DNA from: Pirellulales bacterium
GTDB lineage: Bacteria > Planctomycetota > Planctomycetia > Pirellulales > JACPPG01
Assembly: GCA_036499395.1 (NCBI GenBank)
Contig: DASYDW010000121.1
Coordinates: 114,641 to 178,640, forward strand
DNA: 64,000 nt
Direction: 5' to 3'
Made by a program: the position numbers and the translations under genes. Below the pieces are notes generated by a model, which saw only the letters and a list, made by a program, of their open reading frames with translations, was not told the origin of the DNA and did not search any database. This document shows, one piece after another, positions 36,041-45,573 of the stretch (position 1 is the first letter of the stretch; each line of letters opens with the position of its first letter).

Positions 36041-36451
36041 TTAGGGATTGTCAGGCACTGGCGTACTGGGAACCGGAGTGACGTTCACCGGGCCCGGCTG
36101 AAAAACCCACGTCACGCCGTTGACCTTCGGCGGATCTTCGAAGTTCGCCTCGAGGAAAAGCATCGTGACATAGGCGCGATCCTTGTCGCTCCACTCGTCG
36201 CGATTCCAGATGCGCGGCACTTCCGTATCCCCCAGCCAGTGCCGCCAGACAGGAAGTGCGAACTTCGGTGCCGGCAACGGGTTGGGCGTCGTGTTCTCGA
36301 GCAGTGGCCCGTTCGCGTGAATCCAGGCTTGCCGATCACGAATGAAATCCAGCTCCCAACCGAGCCACACGGCGAACAGCGTGAGCAGGACGAGCATCGT
36401 GCCCAAGCTGAATTGAAACCGCCGGCGGCCGCTCGAACGTGGCTCGCTCAT
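36041..36451 (-). CDS. membrane-anchored hypothetical protein
   Basis: A 136-residue protein with the planctomycete-typical start: a basic head (SGRRRFQFSL) and a membrane segment LGTMLVLLTLFAVWLGWELD. An acidic and proline-rich soluble part follows (EVPRIWNRDEWSDKDRAYVT) ending in a Pro/Val-rich tail. The FQFSLGTMLVLLTLFAVWLG type occurs in large numbers in Pirellulales and is of unknown function. A perfect terminator lies downstream at 35842-35879. Confidence 0.72.
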   Translation of the reverse strand: MSEPRSSGRRRFQFSLGTMLVLLTLFAVWLGWELDFIRDRQAWIHANGPLLENTTPNPLPAPKFALPVWRHWLGDTEVPRIWNRDEWSDKDRAYVTMLFLEANFEDPPKVNGVTWVFQPGPVNVTPVPSTPVPDNP

Positions 36452-36769
36452 TCGATTCTCTCAATCGACCATTCGCCAGACCGCAGTCCGCCTCTATGGC
36501 GCAGAGGCCGACGTTTGCGCGCCAGTTTCAAAAACGGACGCATGCCGTTTGCCATCCGCATCTTAGCTGCCGACCGGCGGATCGGACACTGTCTCATCTC
36601 CCAAGGCCCGTACGGCATCCGACCACAAATCCCGCCACTGCGCTCGCAAAAGCGCCTCGTTAGAAGGCTCGCCAACGCACCTCGGCCTGGAAACATTGCG
36701 TCCACCGGCTACGATTGACTCGCACCGCCGCCCCGGTTTGCTGTATCACTTCTCTCGAGAGGATATTCC
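36452..36769. other. intergenic region, no gene seen
   Basis: 318 bases between divergent genes. A minus-strand frame (36448-36705) lacks a ribosome site and a recognisable domain and is not called. The stretch presumably carries both promoters. Confidence 0.4.
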
Positions 36770-37312
36770 ATGCGAAGCACTACCACAGGACCGGCGGCGA
36801 AGATTTCCCTGGGGATCACCGTGACGATCTTGGTCTGCGCGGCGGTAAGCTACTCGCTGCAAGCTCGCCTCGCCGCGGCCGAAAAAACGCCGATCGACAA
36901 ACCTGCCGCTGTGCCAAGTGTAGAACTGATCTATCTACCGATCTACTCCAGCATCTTTTACGAGAACGGCAAGCACACGCTGGAACTGGCCGCGACGGTC
37001 TCGATTCACAACATCAATCCCACCCACGCCATCACCGTGACGCGCGCCGACTACTACGACACAAAAGGGCGACTCATCAAGAAGTACCTGGATAAGCCCC
37101 TCGCGCTTGCTGCTCTGCAAACCTCGAACCTGGTCGTCGACAAGGCCGACACCGCCGGCGGTACCGGCGCGAATTTCCTGATCGAATGGAAAGCCGAGTC
37201 CGACGCTGCCAGTCCGCTGGTCGAAGCCGTGATGATCAACGCTTCGTCGAACCTGGGCATCGCCTTTACCACGACGGGCCGAGTCGTCAACACTGCCGCG
37301 CTCACGAAGTAA
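36770..37312 (+). CDS. DUF3124 domain protein
   Basis: A 180-residue protein with a hydrophobic N-terminal segment (SLGITVTILVCAAVSYSLQA) that is a signal or anchor. The soluble domain matches DUF3124: VELIYLPIYSSIFYENGKHT, VTRADYYDTKGRLIKKYLDK, and TAGGTGANFLIEWKA with a final VEAVMINAS. The function of the family is unknown. The MsrB gene follows 28 bases later on the same strand, so the two may be cotranscribed and work outside the cytoplasmic membrane. Confidence 0.8.
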   Translation: MRSTTTGPAAKISLGITVTILVCAAVSYSLQARLAAAEKTPIDKPAAVPSVELIYLPIYSSIFYENGKHTLELAATVSIHNINPTHAITVTRADYYDTKGRLIKKYLDKPLALAALQTSNLVVDKADTAGGTGANFLIEWKAESDAASPLVEAVMINASSNLGIAFTTTGRVVNTAALTK

Positions 37313-37340
37313 CCGGCACACCGCCTGAAGGAAAACCTGC

Positions 37341-37976
37341 ATGCCAAAGCGCTGGCGAGATTACCTGGGCCCATTCGTGGCGACCTTGATCGTAGTCGCC
37401 TTGATCGCGACACGGGCCGAAATCTGGCCCTGGCAAACCGATCCCGATGCCGATCCGAATCGCACCGTTTACGTTCACGTCTTCAATACCGCTGGCGAAT
37501 TGGTTGGGCCTGTCGAGTCACCGGTGCTGGTGCTCAGCGACCGGCAATGGCAACGCCGGCTCACCGCCGAACAATTTCAAGTGCTGCGCAGCAAAGGGAC
37601 AGAGCGAGCGTTCTGCGGCCGGTTCCACGACAACAAGCTAGACGGCGTCTACGCCTGCGCAGGCTGCGCACTGCCACTCTTCTCGTCGGACGCCAAGTTC
37701 GACTCAGGCACGGGCTGGCCAAGTTTCTTGAAGCCCATCGCGCCCGATAATATCGAAGAGCACATGGATATCGGCATCGGCATGGCACGCACGGAAGTTC
37801 TTTGCGCGCGATGTGCAGGGCATCTGGGACACGTCTTTGACGACGGTCCTGCGCCGACCGGGCAGCGCTACTGCCTGAACTCGGCCGCGCTCAATTTCAC
37901 AGCGAGCGATCAATTGGCCACGCTGGCCGATCCCTTGGCCGAATTGTCAGACGCCCCGCCGGCAGCGAGTGATTAG
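37341..37976 (+). CDS. msrB: peptide-methionine (R)-S-oxide reductase, membrane-anchored
   Basis: A 211-residue MsrB that reduces R-methionine sulfoxide in proteins. A basic head and membrane segment (YLGPFVATLIVVALIATRAE) precede the enzyme domain. Zinc ligands sit in CAGC and CARC, the substrate loop is SGTGWPSF, and the catalytic cysteine is in QRYCLNSAALNF. Anchoring suggests a role in repair of periplasmic proteins. A spacer of about 45 residues with a short VYVHVFNTAGELVG stretch precedes the catalytic domain, and the C-terminal tail is Ala/Pro-rich. Follows DUF3124 closely. Confidence 0.9.
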   Translation: MPKRWRDYLGPFVATLIVVALIATRAEIWPWQTDPDADPNRTVYVHVFNTAGELVGPVESPVLVLSDRQWQRRLTAEQFQVLRSKGTERAFCGRFHDNKLDGVYACAGCALPLFSSDAKFDSGTGWPSFLKPIAPDNIEEHMDIGIGMARTEVLCARCAGHLGHVFDDGPAPTGQRYCLNSAALNFTASDQLATLADPLAELSDAPPAASD

Positions 37977-38103
37977 GAAGCAGTCCGCCACGAGTTAGAT
38001 CAACTGGCGCTCAGAGCCCCACAGAGGATCGCTCAGCGGTAGTCACGGCGGCTCAAACTGCTGCGGGTCAGCATAATACGGTCGGCCGTGACACGTGAAG
38101 TAG

Positions 38104-38238
38104 TCACGGAAGCTGCGATTGAGTCGCCGACGGATTCACGATCGGCGACGGAACGCGCAGCACCACTCCATACGTGGCGTAGAACGACAGCAGAAGCAGG
38201 ACGCCCACTTGCAACCAAAGGCGCTTCGACTTTTTCAT
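38104..38238 (-). CDS. membrane microprotein (44 aa)
   Basis: A 44-residue protein: basic head MKKSKR, one membrane segment (LWLQVGVLLLLSFYATYGVV) and a short polar tail ending SQLP. GGAG lies about 11 bases before the ATG at 38238. The reading frame is clear and a longer minus frame (38033-38305) overlaps it out of register. Function unknown. Confidence 0.55.
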   Translation of the reverse strand: MKKSKRLWLQVGVLLLLSFYATYGVVLRVPSPIVNPSATQSQLP

Positions 38239-38980
38239 CCCAGTTTCTCCAAGGATGGTCTCTAGACTGCGCCGATTCTACCGCGCAGACCGACGATGTC
38301 GACAAATCGCTAGCAATTCGAAGGCGATAGGCGACCCAACTCTAGACGCTTAGGCCCGACGATTACGACCTGCCGAAGCGCGCCGCTTTCGCGCCATCGT
38401 TAGTTATCGCCGCCGACGACGACTCTCCCGCGGGCACCTAATGAGCACCGATCGCTCACCACAGCAACCCCCACGACAGCGACGAAGACGCAAGTGATCC
38501 GTCTCTCGAAACACATTTGCATTTATGAGAGGAAGTGACCAACGCCTGAGAGCGTCTCTTCTTCTCGCTCGCAAAGATTTTTTTCAACGCTTGCTTCCCC
38601 TCTGCAGCACTGCGAACGGCCACAACACGTGGTATGCCGCATGGCTTACCTCGGCTCAAACGCTCGCACCAGCCATTCGCAGGGCTTAAGCAAGCATCGC
38701 GTGCGCGAAGTACGAATTCCCCCCGTAAACGCGCGACGTTTTCGCAGCATGCCGTTTGCAAGTCGAGCGCTGTAAATCTCGATTAAGCATTCGACGCGCG
38801 AATCATTATGCAACTAACTAGTGGGCTTCATGATAATTTCATGAGCGACGCATTAGCATTTCACCATTTTCGTTAGCGGCACTTTGTCGCGCCGCCGTTG
38901 TTTCATCTTTACATGGCTAGTCGTCTCCCTAGGAGACGCTATGATTTGGTTCGCGTGGAACAGAGCTACGTCGGATCGGA
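38239..38980. other. long intergenic region, no gene seen
   Basis: About 740 bases with lower GC than the neighbours. Features seen: short palindromes including CGTCTCC/GGAGACG (38925-38941), repeated TCATGA near 38829-38843, and A/T tracts that could be promoter elements for the gene at 38981. A minus-strand frame (38456-38761) opens at TTG with no ribosome site and is not called. Confidence 0.4.
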
Positions 38981-40492
38981 ATGAATCAACAGAAGAGGCG
39001 CGGCGACCTCGTCGCCGTCAGGGATGCAGGGCTTTGCCTGGGCGTCGCCGTCTCGACGGCTGCGCTGACGCTGGTCTTTTTCTTTCCCTGTTTCACAAAC
39101 TGGCAGGGACTTCGGTTCCCCGAACTCGAGCCCACAGCTCCGGAATGGGAGCGCGCTCGCTTTGCGCTCGTGCAGCTTGATGATCCCGCTGCACAGATAC
39201 CGAACACCGCTCATTACGGCATCAAGTACCGATTGCTATTTCCGGTGCTTAGCCATGCGCTGCGTCTTTCGCACGCGATGTACCTGGCGATTCCGCATCT
39301 GGGCTGCCTGTTATGTTTATGGCTCGTGGCCTGGCTAACGCGCCGGCAATTGAATGACTGGTTCCTCACGTGGCTGGCCACGGCGCTCTTCGCGGCGCTC
39401 TCCTGGTTTTTCGTTTCGACCGGATGGCTGGCGTATTTTGATTCGTGGTTGGTGCTGGGACTATTGGCTGCCAGCTTTGTGCCGTCGCGGCCGATTTCGC
39501 TCGCCGCCTGGGCCTTGGTCCCCTGGATTGACGAACGTTTTATTTTCGCGCTGCCGGTGATCATCACCGTGCGGGCCGTGGTCTTGCTGCCGGACCTGGC
39601 GGTGCGAACTTTCTTGAAAGACCTGCTGATCGGCGGCGCGATTTGCTCCCCCTACGTCGCGTTGCGTGCGATCGAATGGCTCGCGGGCGACGCCGAGGCC
39701 GTGCGCCACGTGAACTTCCACCTCGAAAAAATGCAGGACGTGAGTCTCGGCACTTACGCGCTGGGACTATGGAGCGGCTTCCGCGCGGCCTGGGTTCTGT
39801 TCGCGGCCGCGATCGTGGCCGTCTGGCTTAGCGGTCGCAGAGCGATGGCTGTCGGCCTGGCCACGGTGAGCGCGCTCACCGCACTTGCCAGCCTGATGAT
39901 CGTGGCCGACATGTCGCGCACGCTGATGGTGCTGGCGCCGGTCATGCTGCTGGGCGCGTGGCAATTGACGAACTTGTTAGGAGCCTATGGCCCCCAGGCG
40001 TTAACAGCGGTGCTGATCGCGAACCTGTCGTTGCCGGCTTCCCACGTCGTCTGGACACGCACATTCCCGATTCACTCGCTCGCGCACGAGGTCGGCTATT
40101 ACAACGACCCGCCCGGCTGGGTCTTCGCCCCAGAACATTTCCGTCGCGGCAACCAGTTGCTCAGCGAAGGGCGCGCCGACGAAGCGCGCGGTGAGTACTC
40201 GCAAGCCATTCGCTTGGAGAGCCATTGGCTCGCGCCGCACATCCAGCGCGCCGCCGCCAGTGCCTGGCTCGGCGATGTTTCGAGCGCCCGAAAAGACATC
40301 GACGCCGTGCTGCGCGTGAATCCCGACTCGTACGACGCGCTCTTGATGCGGGCCTTGTTCCCGAACAATAGCCGCGACCGCCGGGCCAGCATCGCTGACT
40401 TGGAGCGTGCCCTGGAACACGCGCCGCCGAATTGGCCTCCCCGCGCGCAAGCCGAACAGGCGCTCCTTCGCATGCGCAACGGCGCCTCTTAA
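38981..40492 (+). CDS. membrane protein with C-terminal TPR (paralogue 1)
   Basis: A 503-residue inner-membrane protein with about ten membrane segments (residues 20-350) and two to three TPR-like units at the C-terminus (about 385-495; RRGNQLLSEGRADEARGEYS, RAAASAWLGDVSSARKDIDA). Conserved phrases WFFVSTGWLAYFDSW and PWIDERFIFALP recur in the gene at 42948. The membrane domain may be related to GT-C glycosyltransferases but no catalytic motif is certain. The ATG at 38981 gives MNQQKRRGDL. The context is a duplicated gene pair flanking two PEP-CTERM genes. Confidence 0.78.
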   Translation: MNQQKRRGDLVAVRDAGLCLGVAVSTAALTLVFFFPCFTNWQGLRFPELEPTAPEWERARFALVQLDDPAAQIPNTAHYGIKYRLLFPVLSHALRLSHAMYLAIPHLGCLLCLWLVAWLTRRQLNDWFLTWLATALFAALSWFFVSTGWLAYFDSWLVLGLLAASFVPSRPISLAAWALVPWIDERFIFALPVIITVRAVVLLPDLAVRTFLKDLLIGGAICSPYVALRAIEWLAGDAEAVRHVNFHLEKMQDVSLGTYALGLWSGFRAAWVLFAAAIVAVWLSGRRAMAVGLATVSALTALASLMIVADMSRTLMVLAPVMLLGAWQLTNLLGAYGPQALTAVLIANLSLPASHVVWTRTFPIHSLAHEVGYYNDPPGWVFAPEHFRRGNQLLSEGRADEARGEYSQAIRLESHWLAPHIQRAAASAWLGDVSSARKDIDAVLRVNPDSYDALLMRALFPNNSRDRRASIADLERALEHAPPNWPPRAQAEQALLRMRNGAS

Positions 40493-40526
40493 TCACTTTC
40501 GCATCGCCGCGACTCACGTCTGCAGC

Positions 40527-40670
40527 TCAGTGCGCTGGGAATAAATATCCCATCAGCAGCACCACGCCAACAGCCAGAGCACATTGCAGGACAATGGCCA
40601 GCGCCACCCAGCGTTTCTGCCGTAGCCAGACGGTAAGATCGCGGCGAGGAGGCAGGTTTGTCGATCCCAT
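40527..40670 (-). CDS. membrane microprotein (47 aa)
   Basis: A 47-residue protein beginning MGSTNLPPRRDLTVWLRQKR with one membrane segment (VALAIVLQCALAVGVVLLMG) at the end. AGAGGT lies right before the ATG, closer than ideal, so the start is uncertain; the frame is open to 40748. Unknown function. Confidence 0.4.
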   Translation of the reverse strand: MGSTNLPPRRDLTVWLRQKRWVALAIVLQCALAVGVVLLMGYLFPAH

Positions 40671-40807
40671 ACCTCTATGATACGCACGCGCGGCAGCCGC
40701 TACCCCAAGAATTTGCTGTTCCGGGAAGCGTGGTCTGTCGCTGGACACTTCGAGGCCGGGGCGTCACCGTCCCGCCCTAGGATTGCGAACCCCGGCCAGA
40801 CCCGCGT

Positions 40808-41524
40808 CTAGCCCCGCCGTTTGCCCCGCAACCAGGTCGCGCAGCAGCCCATTCCGCCGAGCAGGGTCCAAATGAGGGCCGGGCTCGCCTCGGGGACCGT
40901 AGCCTGAAAGGCAAACGTGCCGGCGTCGAATCGTGGCACAGGCACGGCTTGCCCGGAATCGGCCCCCTGGGGATTCGCCACGTTGGACGTTGGGAAGCCA
41001 AACGTGCCCGAACCATCCCAGCGCGCGGTGAGCGTCGGATTCGCACTGAAGTTCAATAATCCGCCACCGTCGTTCAGCGTGGCTTCCACGCCCCCGCCAA
41101 ACCCCGTGTTGTAGTTCCGGTCGTCGAGCGTCACGATGCTGTAAAGGCCTGGCGCGAGATTGAACGGCGCCACGTCGACCATGTAGTCGCCGTTGACCTG
41201 CGTTCCCGGCGTCGAGGGATTGATCACCAGGCCCGGCGCGACGAGCAAACCTGACGTCACGTCGAAAATCCCGACCGTCACGCCAGCGCCGGCAACGCCG
41301 TCCAGTTGCGACGGATCACCGTTGTCGAAAACTCCCAACTGGGTCACCGTGACCGGACTGTTCACGATGAAGTCCAGCCCCAAATTTCCGGCCCAATTCT
41401 GCAGCCCCACACCCGGCACCCCCGCGCTGTTGTCGAAGGCGATCGCCCCTTGTGCCGTTTCTGACAGCCCGGCAACTAGGACAACCAGCGTCGCGGCAAA
41501 CAGCACTCTGGTGGCTCGATTCAT
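40808..41524 (-). CDS. PEP-CTERM protein
   Basis: A 238-residue exported protein. Signal peptide MNRATRVLFAATLVVLVAGL ends near TAQGA. The body is beta-rich with GDYMVDVAPFNLAPGLYSIV and N/G-rich loops, similar to other planctomycete DUF-type PEP-CTERM proteins. The C-terminus reads VPEASPALIWTLLGGMG followed by CCATWLRGKRRG, a PEP-CTERM signal with Ala in place of Pro after Glu. GGGGGAG lies upstream of ATG 41524. A second PEP-CTERM gene lies immediately upstream on the same strand. Confidence 0.82.
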   Translation of the reverse strand: MNRATRVLFAATLVVLVAGLSETAQGAIAFDNSAGVPGVGLQNWAGNLGLDFIVNSPVTVTQLGVFDNGDPSQLDGVAGAGVTVGIFDVTSGLLVAPGLVINPSTPGTQVNGDYMVDVAPFNLAPGLYSIVTLDDRNYNTGFGGGVEATLNDGGGLLNFSANPTLTARWDGSGTFGFPTSNVANPQGADSGQAVPVPRFDAGTFAFQATVPEASPALIWTLLGGMGCCATWLRGKRRG

Positions 41525-41698
41525 GAGAAATACTCCCCCTATCGATCGCAGGGAACCTGGCGCTGTTGCGAACCCCGTTTTCTCGCAACTCCGGCTCTGC
41601 AATCAATGCACCGCCGGGGACCATTTCCTGACAACTTTTTCCAGCAGGCCGCTGGTACGCGGCGGATGGTTTGCCCGCCTGCAATGAAATCAGGGCGT

Positions 41699-42580
41699 TT
41701 ACCCGTGCCGCTGGGAACCGCAACCAGAGCGCTGTCGCCAGCCTAAGAATCCCGCCCCTCCCATCACGGCCAGCAGCCACGTCGCCGGCTCGGGCACGGC
41801 AGTCGTAAAGATCAGGTCCGTGTGAAGGTCGAAACCCACTTCGGAAGTGGCCCCGCCAAAACCCGCCCGCGCTGTATCGATCCGCGCGCTATAGACCAGG
41901 CTCACGTCGTACTGCGTGCCCGGTTCGAGCGTGTTACCCGGAATCGTGAACGACGTCGATGTGCTCGGGCCGGAATTCCCATACACACTTTGCCCGTCCG
42001 AGACGCGATTGATCCCGATGAAAATCAACGGAGTGTTGATGCCGTCAGGCGTCGCATATCCATTGAAGGGGAGCGTGAAATCGTTGGTGGGATTCAGCCC
42101 CTGCAGTTGATCGTACGTGGTGCCCGTGAAGTACGGCACCTGTGGCGCGAACAAGTCCTTAACCGGCACATTCAGTACGGCATCCACCGGCCCCACTGGA
42201 CCGTCGGTAACCTGATAGTCGTACGACGTGCCGGCTGGAAAATCGACGTCTCGGGCTGCGGCACTCGCATACAACTGCGAGAAGCGAAGGTTGCCTGGCG
42301 CAACCAGGCCGAGCGGCATCGGTGATAACGGACTCGTCGAACTGACTTGCGCTGGCGTCAAGTTCAAACCGTCGTCGAACAAGATGTCGACGTTTCCTAC
42401 AAACGATTCTGCAACCGTGGGCTGTGCATCGCTCGTCTGCTGATAATTGTCGGTTTTGAAGAACCGGTAGAAATCGATCTGAGCCCGAGCCGTGGCGGCG
42501 GCACAGCTTGCAATGAGAAAAGCCAACAGACATACGCTGACACCGCGCAACGGACTGATGCGATAGCTTCGGCTAAACAT
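41699..42580 (-). CDS. PEP-CTERM protein
   Basis: A 293-residue exported protein. The signal peptide includes VSVCLLAFLIASCAAATARA. The body contains QIDFYRFFKTDNYQQTSDAQ, beta-rich and Asn/Thr/Gly-rich stretches, and no catalytic motif. It ends VPEPATWLLAVMGGAGFLGW then basic residues, a typical PEP-CTERM signal. Strong ribosome site GGGGGAAG precedes the ATG. Possibly coexpressed with the next PEP-CTERM gene, 175 bases downstream. Confidence 0.82.
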   Translation of the reverse strand: MFSRSYRISPLRGVSVCLLAFLIASCAAATARAQIDFYRFFKTDNYQQTSDAQPTVAESFVGNVDILFDDGLNLTPAQVSSTSPLSPMPLGLVAPGNLRFSQLYASAAARDVDFPAGTSYDYQVTDGPVGPVDAVLNVPVKDLFAPQVPYFTGTTYDQLQGLNPTNDFTLPFNGYATPDGINTPLIFIGINRVSDGQSVYGNSGPSTSTSFTIPGNTLEPGTQYDVSLVYSARIDTARAGFGGATSEVGFDLHTDLIFTTAVPEPATWLLAVMGGAGFLGWRQRSGCGSQRHG

Positions 42581-42947
42581 AGTGAACTTCCCCCGTGGTT
42601 GCCTATCTCTTGGCGTCCATCGCGCAGCGCATGCAGCGACGCCATCAAAAAAAGAAGAAGGAGTGTGCCGACAGAAAGACGCGGCATCGCCGCCATAGAG
42701 GCAGCGTGGCGTGATTCGGCTTAAGAGAGTCGCAGTAGCTTAACCTCGGACCATGCGTACCAGGCGGATTACCGCACCGGCCAGTGCATTAGAAGGTAAT
42801 GTCGCTGCCCACCCATTGCAAGGAATTCATGCCCCGTGAAGTGCCTCCGTCGAGCAGGTAAGCTTTTACAATAAACAACAATTCGGCGCCCCGAGATTCG
42901 TTGGGCGACAACATCGATCCGAGCAGGGTCCGCGACCAGGTTGGTAC

Positions 42948-44516
42948 ATGCCCAAGCCCCCGATCCACAGCGAGAAGAACACAGCAGCCTCGGCTGGCCC
43001 GGTCGCGGCCGCCCCGACCAATTCGACGCTGCGTTCCGCCGCTTGGTGCCTGGCCCTGGCGCTCGTAGTTTTTTCCGGTGTGCTGCTGCGATTCACGCCC
43101 CGCTTCTCGTATTGGGTGGGGCTCGATCTGGTCGGTGTGCTCGAAAGCCCGCAGTATGGCCGCGCAAAGGCGACACTCGCGCAAGTCGAAGACCCCTGGG
43201 CGCCGATACCAGCCAAGCTGCACACCGTGATTCGCTGGCGAGCGCTGTTCCCCATGATGTGGCATTATCTCAAGCTGCCGCGCTGGCTACTTTTGTCGAT
43301 GCCGCCGGTCGGTTGTGTTCTCGTGCTGTGGTTGGTTGCCTGGCTGACCTATACGAGATTGCATAGCGTAAGTGCCACCCTGCTCGCGACCCTGCTGTTC
43401 GCGATGCTCCCCTGGTTTTTCGTTTCCACGGGCTGGCTTCTTTATTTCGATTCCTGGTGTGTGCTGGCCGAATTGGCGGTCGCCTTCGTGCCGGGCTATT
43501 GGGGTGTCGGCGCCGCCTGCCTCGCCGCCCCCTGGATCGACGAACGATTTATCCTGGCGCTACCGATCTGCCTTGGCGTGCGCGCCGCGATGTTCGCAGG
43601 GAACGGTCCCAGCGGGCGCCGACAGGCCGTCCTTATTCTGTTGGTCGTGGCTTTGGCGACGTTCCCCTATCTGCTGATCCGCGCCCTCGCCTGGCTTAAC
43701 GAAGATCCCCAGACGCGCGCTTACGTGCGGAATCATTGGGCCGAAGCGCCGCTCGTCCCGCTATCTCGATACGCCGCTGGGCTCTGGTCCGGCTTTCGCG
43801 CCGGGTGGGTATTCGTGGTGCTGGGCTGCGCACTCGCGATCCGTCGCCTGGGCTGGCTCGGGGGAACACTTTTCGGCCTTCTCACGACTATTACGGCGCT
43901 GACGAGCCTGTTCATCGCCCAGGATATTTCGCGGACATTGATGACCCTGTGCCCCGTACTACTCCTGGGCATCTTTCTGTGGGAATGGCAGCGGCCGGCG
44001 CGACTTCGTTTGCTGCTGCCGTGCGTCGTGGTGGCGAATATGCTTCTGCCCGCGGCGCACGTCATGTGGGATCAACAGATTCCCATCGATTGGCTGCCGG
44101 TCGAAATCGCGCGGTATCGGAACCCGCCTTCTGTCTTCGTCGCAGCACGGCTCATCGCCGAGGCCGAACAGTTGATCAACGCGGGCGACTCCCAGGCGGG
44201 CGAAGCCAAGCTGAATCAGGCCATCGAGCTGGACCGGCGCTACGCCATCGCCTTCGTCAAGCGGGCCTCGCTGCGCATGGCGCGCGACGAAACCGCGGCG
44301 GCCGAGTCCGATCTCGAGGAGGCTCTAAAGATCAAAGCCGATGCCCCGACGCCCCTTTTGTTGCGCGGTGTGATTCGTGCCGATCGGGGCGAAACGGCCG
44401 CCGCCAAGAACGACTTCCAGCAGGCCCTGTTGCATGCCCCGCCGGGCTGGCCCGGCCGCCGTGCCGCGCAAGACTTCCTCGACCGGCTCAACGCGCAAAC
44501 GCCTGCACAACCCTAA
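42948..44516 (+). CDS. membrane protein with C-terminal TPR (paralogue 2)
   Basis: A 522-residue paralogue of the gene at 38981. Shared phrases include WFFVSTGWLLYFDSW, PWIDERFILALP and a C-terminal TPR segment of about 110 residues (EQLINAGDSQAGEAKLNQAI, KNDFQQALLHAPPGWPGRRA). About ten membrane segments. The TPR end of paralogue 1 also ends in a PPNWPPRAQAEQ phrase, so the whole gene was copied. ATG 42948 gives MPKPPIHSEKNTAA. Confidence 0.8.
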   Translation: MPKPPIHSEKNTAASAGPVAAAPTNSTLRSAAWCLALALVVFSGVLLRFTPRFSYWVGLDLVGVLESPQYGRAKATLAQVEDPWAPIPAKLHTVIRWRALFPMMWHYLKLPRWLLLSMPPVGCVLVLWLVAWLTYTRLHSVSATLLATLLFAMLPWFFVSTGWLLYFDSWCVLAELAVAFVPGYWGVGAACLAAPWIDERFILALPICLGVRAAMFAGNGPSGRRQAVLILLVVALATFPYLLIRALAWLNEDPQTRAYVRNHWAEAPLVPLSRYAAGLWSGFRAGWVFVVLGCALAIRRLGWLGGTLFGLLTTITALTSLFIAQDISRTLMTLCPVLLLGIFLWEWQRPARLRLLLPCVVVANMLLPAAHVMWDQQIPIDWLPVEIARYRNPPSVFVAARLIAEAEQLINAGDSQAGEAKLNQAIELDRRYAIAFVKRASLRMARDETAAAESDLEEALKIKADAPTPLLLRGVIRADRGETAAAKNDFQQALLHAPPGWPGRRAAQDFLDRLNAQTPAQP

Positions 44517-44680
44517 CGGTTCCCCCGATCCATCGCGTCGCCGTCGAAAAACTCGGGCCCCGGCTCCGGCCCCCCCGGGCAAAGCCCGTATGGACTCTTT
44601 TCGCTTCTCGGTTAGAGTCTATATTTCAGCTCGCACGCCTTAGGACAATCAAACCGGCAACTTTTCAGGGTAAATCAGAG

Positions 44681-44935
44681 ATGGCAAGCTCACTCGACAA
44701 GGTCGTATTGGAGCAGCGAGTCACGGTCTTCATTTGGATGGAAGAGCAGGAAAAGGTCATCTCCGTTGCCATGGCGCCGGCCACCTTCCGCAATTTGAAG
44801 AAGTTCACCGAGGAATTGCACAAATCGGCCCTCCTTGTCCAGCTTACCGACGAAGCCATCCGCGATATCTGGTCGAACGCCGTCGAGGAAGTCCTCGCAC
44901 GACTCCACTTGAATACGTTCCAGTTCACGACCTGA
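44681..44935 (+). CDS. small conserved hypothetical protein
   Basis: An 84-residue soluble protein (MASSLDKVVLEQRVTVFIWM at the start; ends HLNTFQFTT). The ordered alternation of helices, including LKKFTEELHKSALLVQLTDE, suggests a small folded protein. AGGG lies about 12 bases before the ATG. The longer frame beginning at 43736 in the same register runs through the previous gene and is only a shadow there. Confidence 0.65.
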   Translation: MASSLDKVVLEQRVTVFIWMEEQEKVISVAMAPATFRNLKKFTEELHKSALLVQLTDEAIRDIWSNAVEEVLARLHLNTFQFTT

Positions 44936-45052
44936 ACGCGTTCCCAAAGTCGTCGGACCCAATCCAATCTAGATAGCCGCGGCGGCGGTCTGCGCTTGCT
45001 GCGGACTTTCTCGTGGTTGCCGTCGCGCATGCACGCCCACCTCGCGGGTGTG

Positions 45053-45077
45053 CCACTGCTGGCTTGCCCAGCAGTGG
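45053..45077. repeat. palindromic intergenic repeat
   Basis: Arms CCACTGCTGG (45053-45062) and CCAGCAGTGG (45068-45077) with a CTTGC loop. This pattern is known to me as a common intergenic repeat of planctomycetes; in this window I see it once. Confidence 0.5.
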
Positions 45078-45148
45078 GGTTGCGCGAGGCCAATCCACGC
45101 TCGGTCAAAGAACCCGGCCGAACTCTTTGACGAACTGCCAAGCGACGA

Positions 45149-45421
45149 CTACGGGTAACGCGTCTTGGAAGCCGGGGGCGCCATGCGCGGACCTTCTACA
45201 TGGTCGTCCGCTGGATGCGCAGCAAGATTCGACTTCAGCTCTCGTACAAACATAATCGCGAGTGTGAACCCACCAAGAACTATCGCGGTACGGGCCGACA
45301 AGGAGAGGTGGAAGAATTCGCCATTCGGCAGACCAATTCCTATCAAAACACACTCCACGCCGCCAACTATCAACTTACCTAGCTCGTACTGCCGGTTAAG
45401 TTGATGATTGGCCGTTCTCAT
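45149..45421 (-). CDS. small membrane protein
   Basis: A 90-residue product with two hydrophobic segments (LIVGGVECVLIGIGLPNG and ARTAIVLGGFTLAIMFVREL) followed by a polar, proline-containing tail. MRTANHQLNRQYELGK starts at ATG 45421; no strong ribosome site is seen and the frame is open up to 45514, so the start is tentative. Unknown function. Confidence 0.45.
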   Translation of the reverse strand: MRTANHQLNRQYELGKLIVGGVECVLIGIGLPNGEFFHLSLSARTAIVLGGFTLAIMFVRELKSNLAAHPADDHVEGPRMAPPASKTRYP

Positions 45422-45573
45422 CTCGACCGACGCATCGTCACAAGCGCCAGCCCGCCAAGCTAGTCGCACCACGCATAGAAGTGTCAGGCAAAAATCGTCG
45501 ATTGCAGGAACCAATCAACGATCGCGCTCGGCGACGCCTAAGCCCAGGCCGCTCTGCTATGCGGCGGTTATTC

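Noticed and set aside
38033..38305. Minus-strand frame of 90 codons
   Set aside because: It overlaps the 44-residue membrane protein at 38104-38238, which has a better ribosome site and a clear membrane segment.
38456..38761. Minus-strand frame of 101 codons
   Set aside because: Opens at TTG, has no ribosome site and no recognisable domain; composition is unconvincing.
43736..44680. Long plus-strand frame reading through the membrane/TPR gene
   Set aside because: Only the end from ATG 44681 looks like a protein. The earlier part is a shadow of the gene at 42948-44516.
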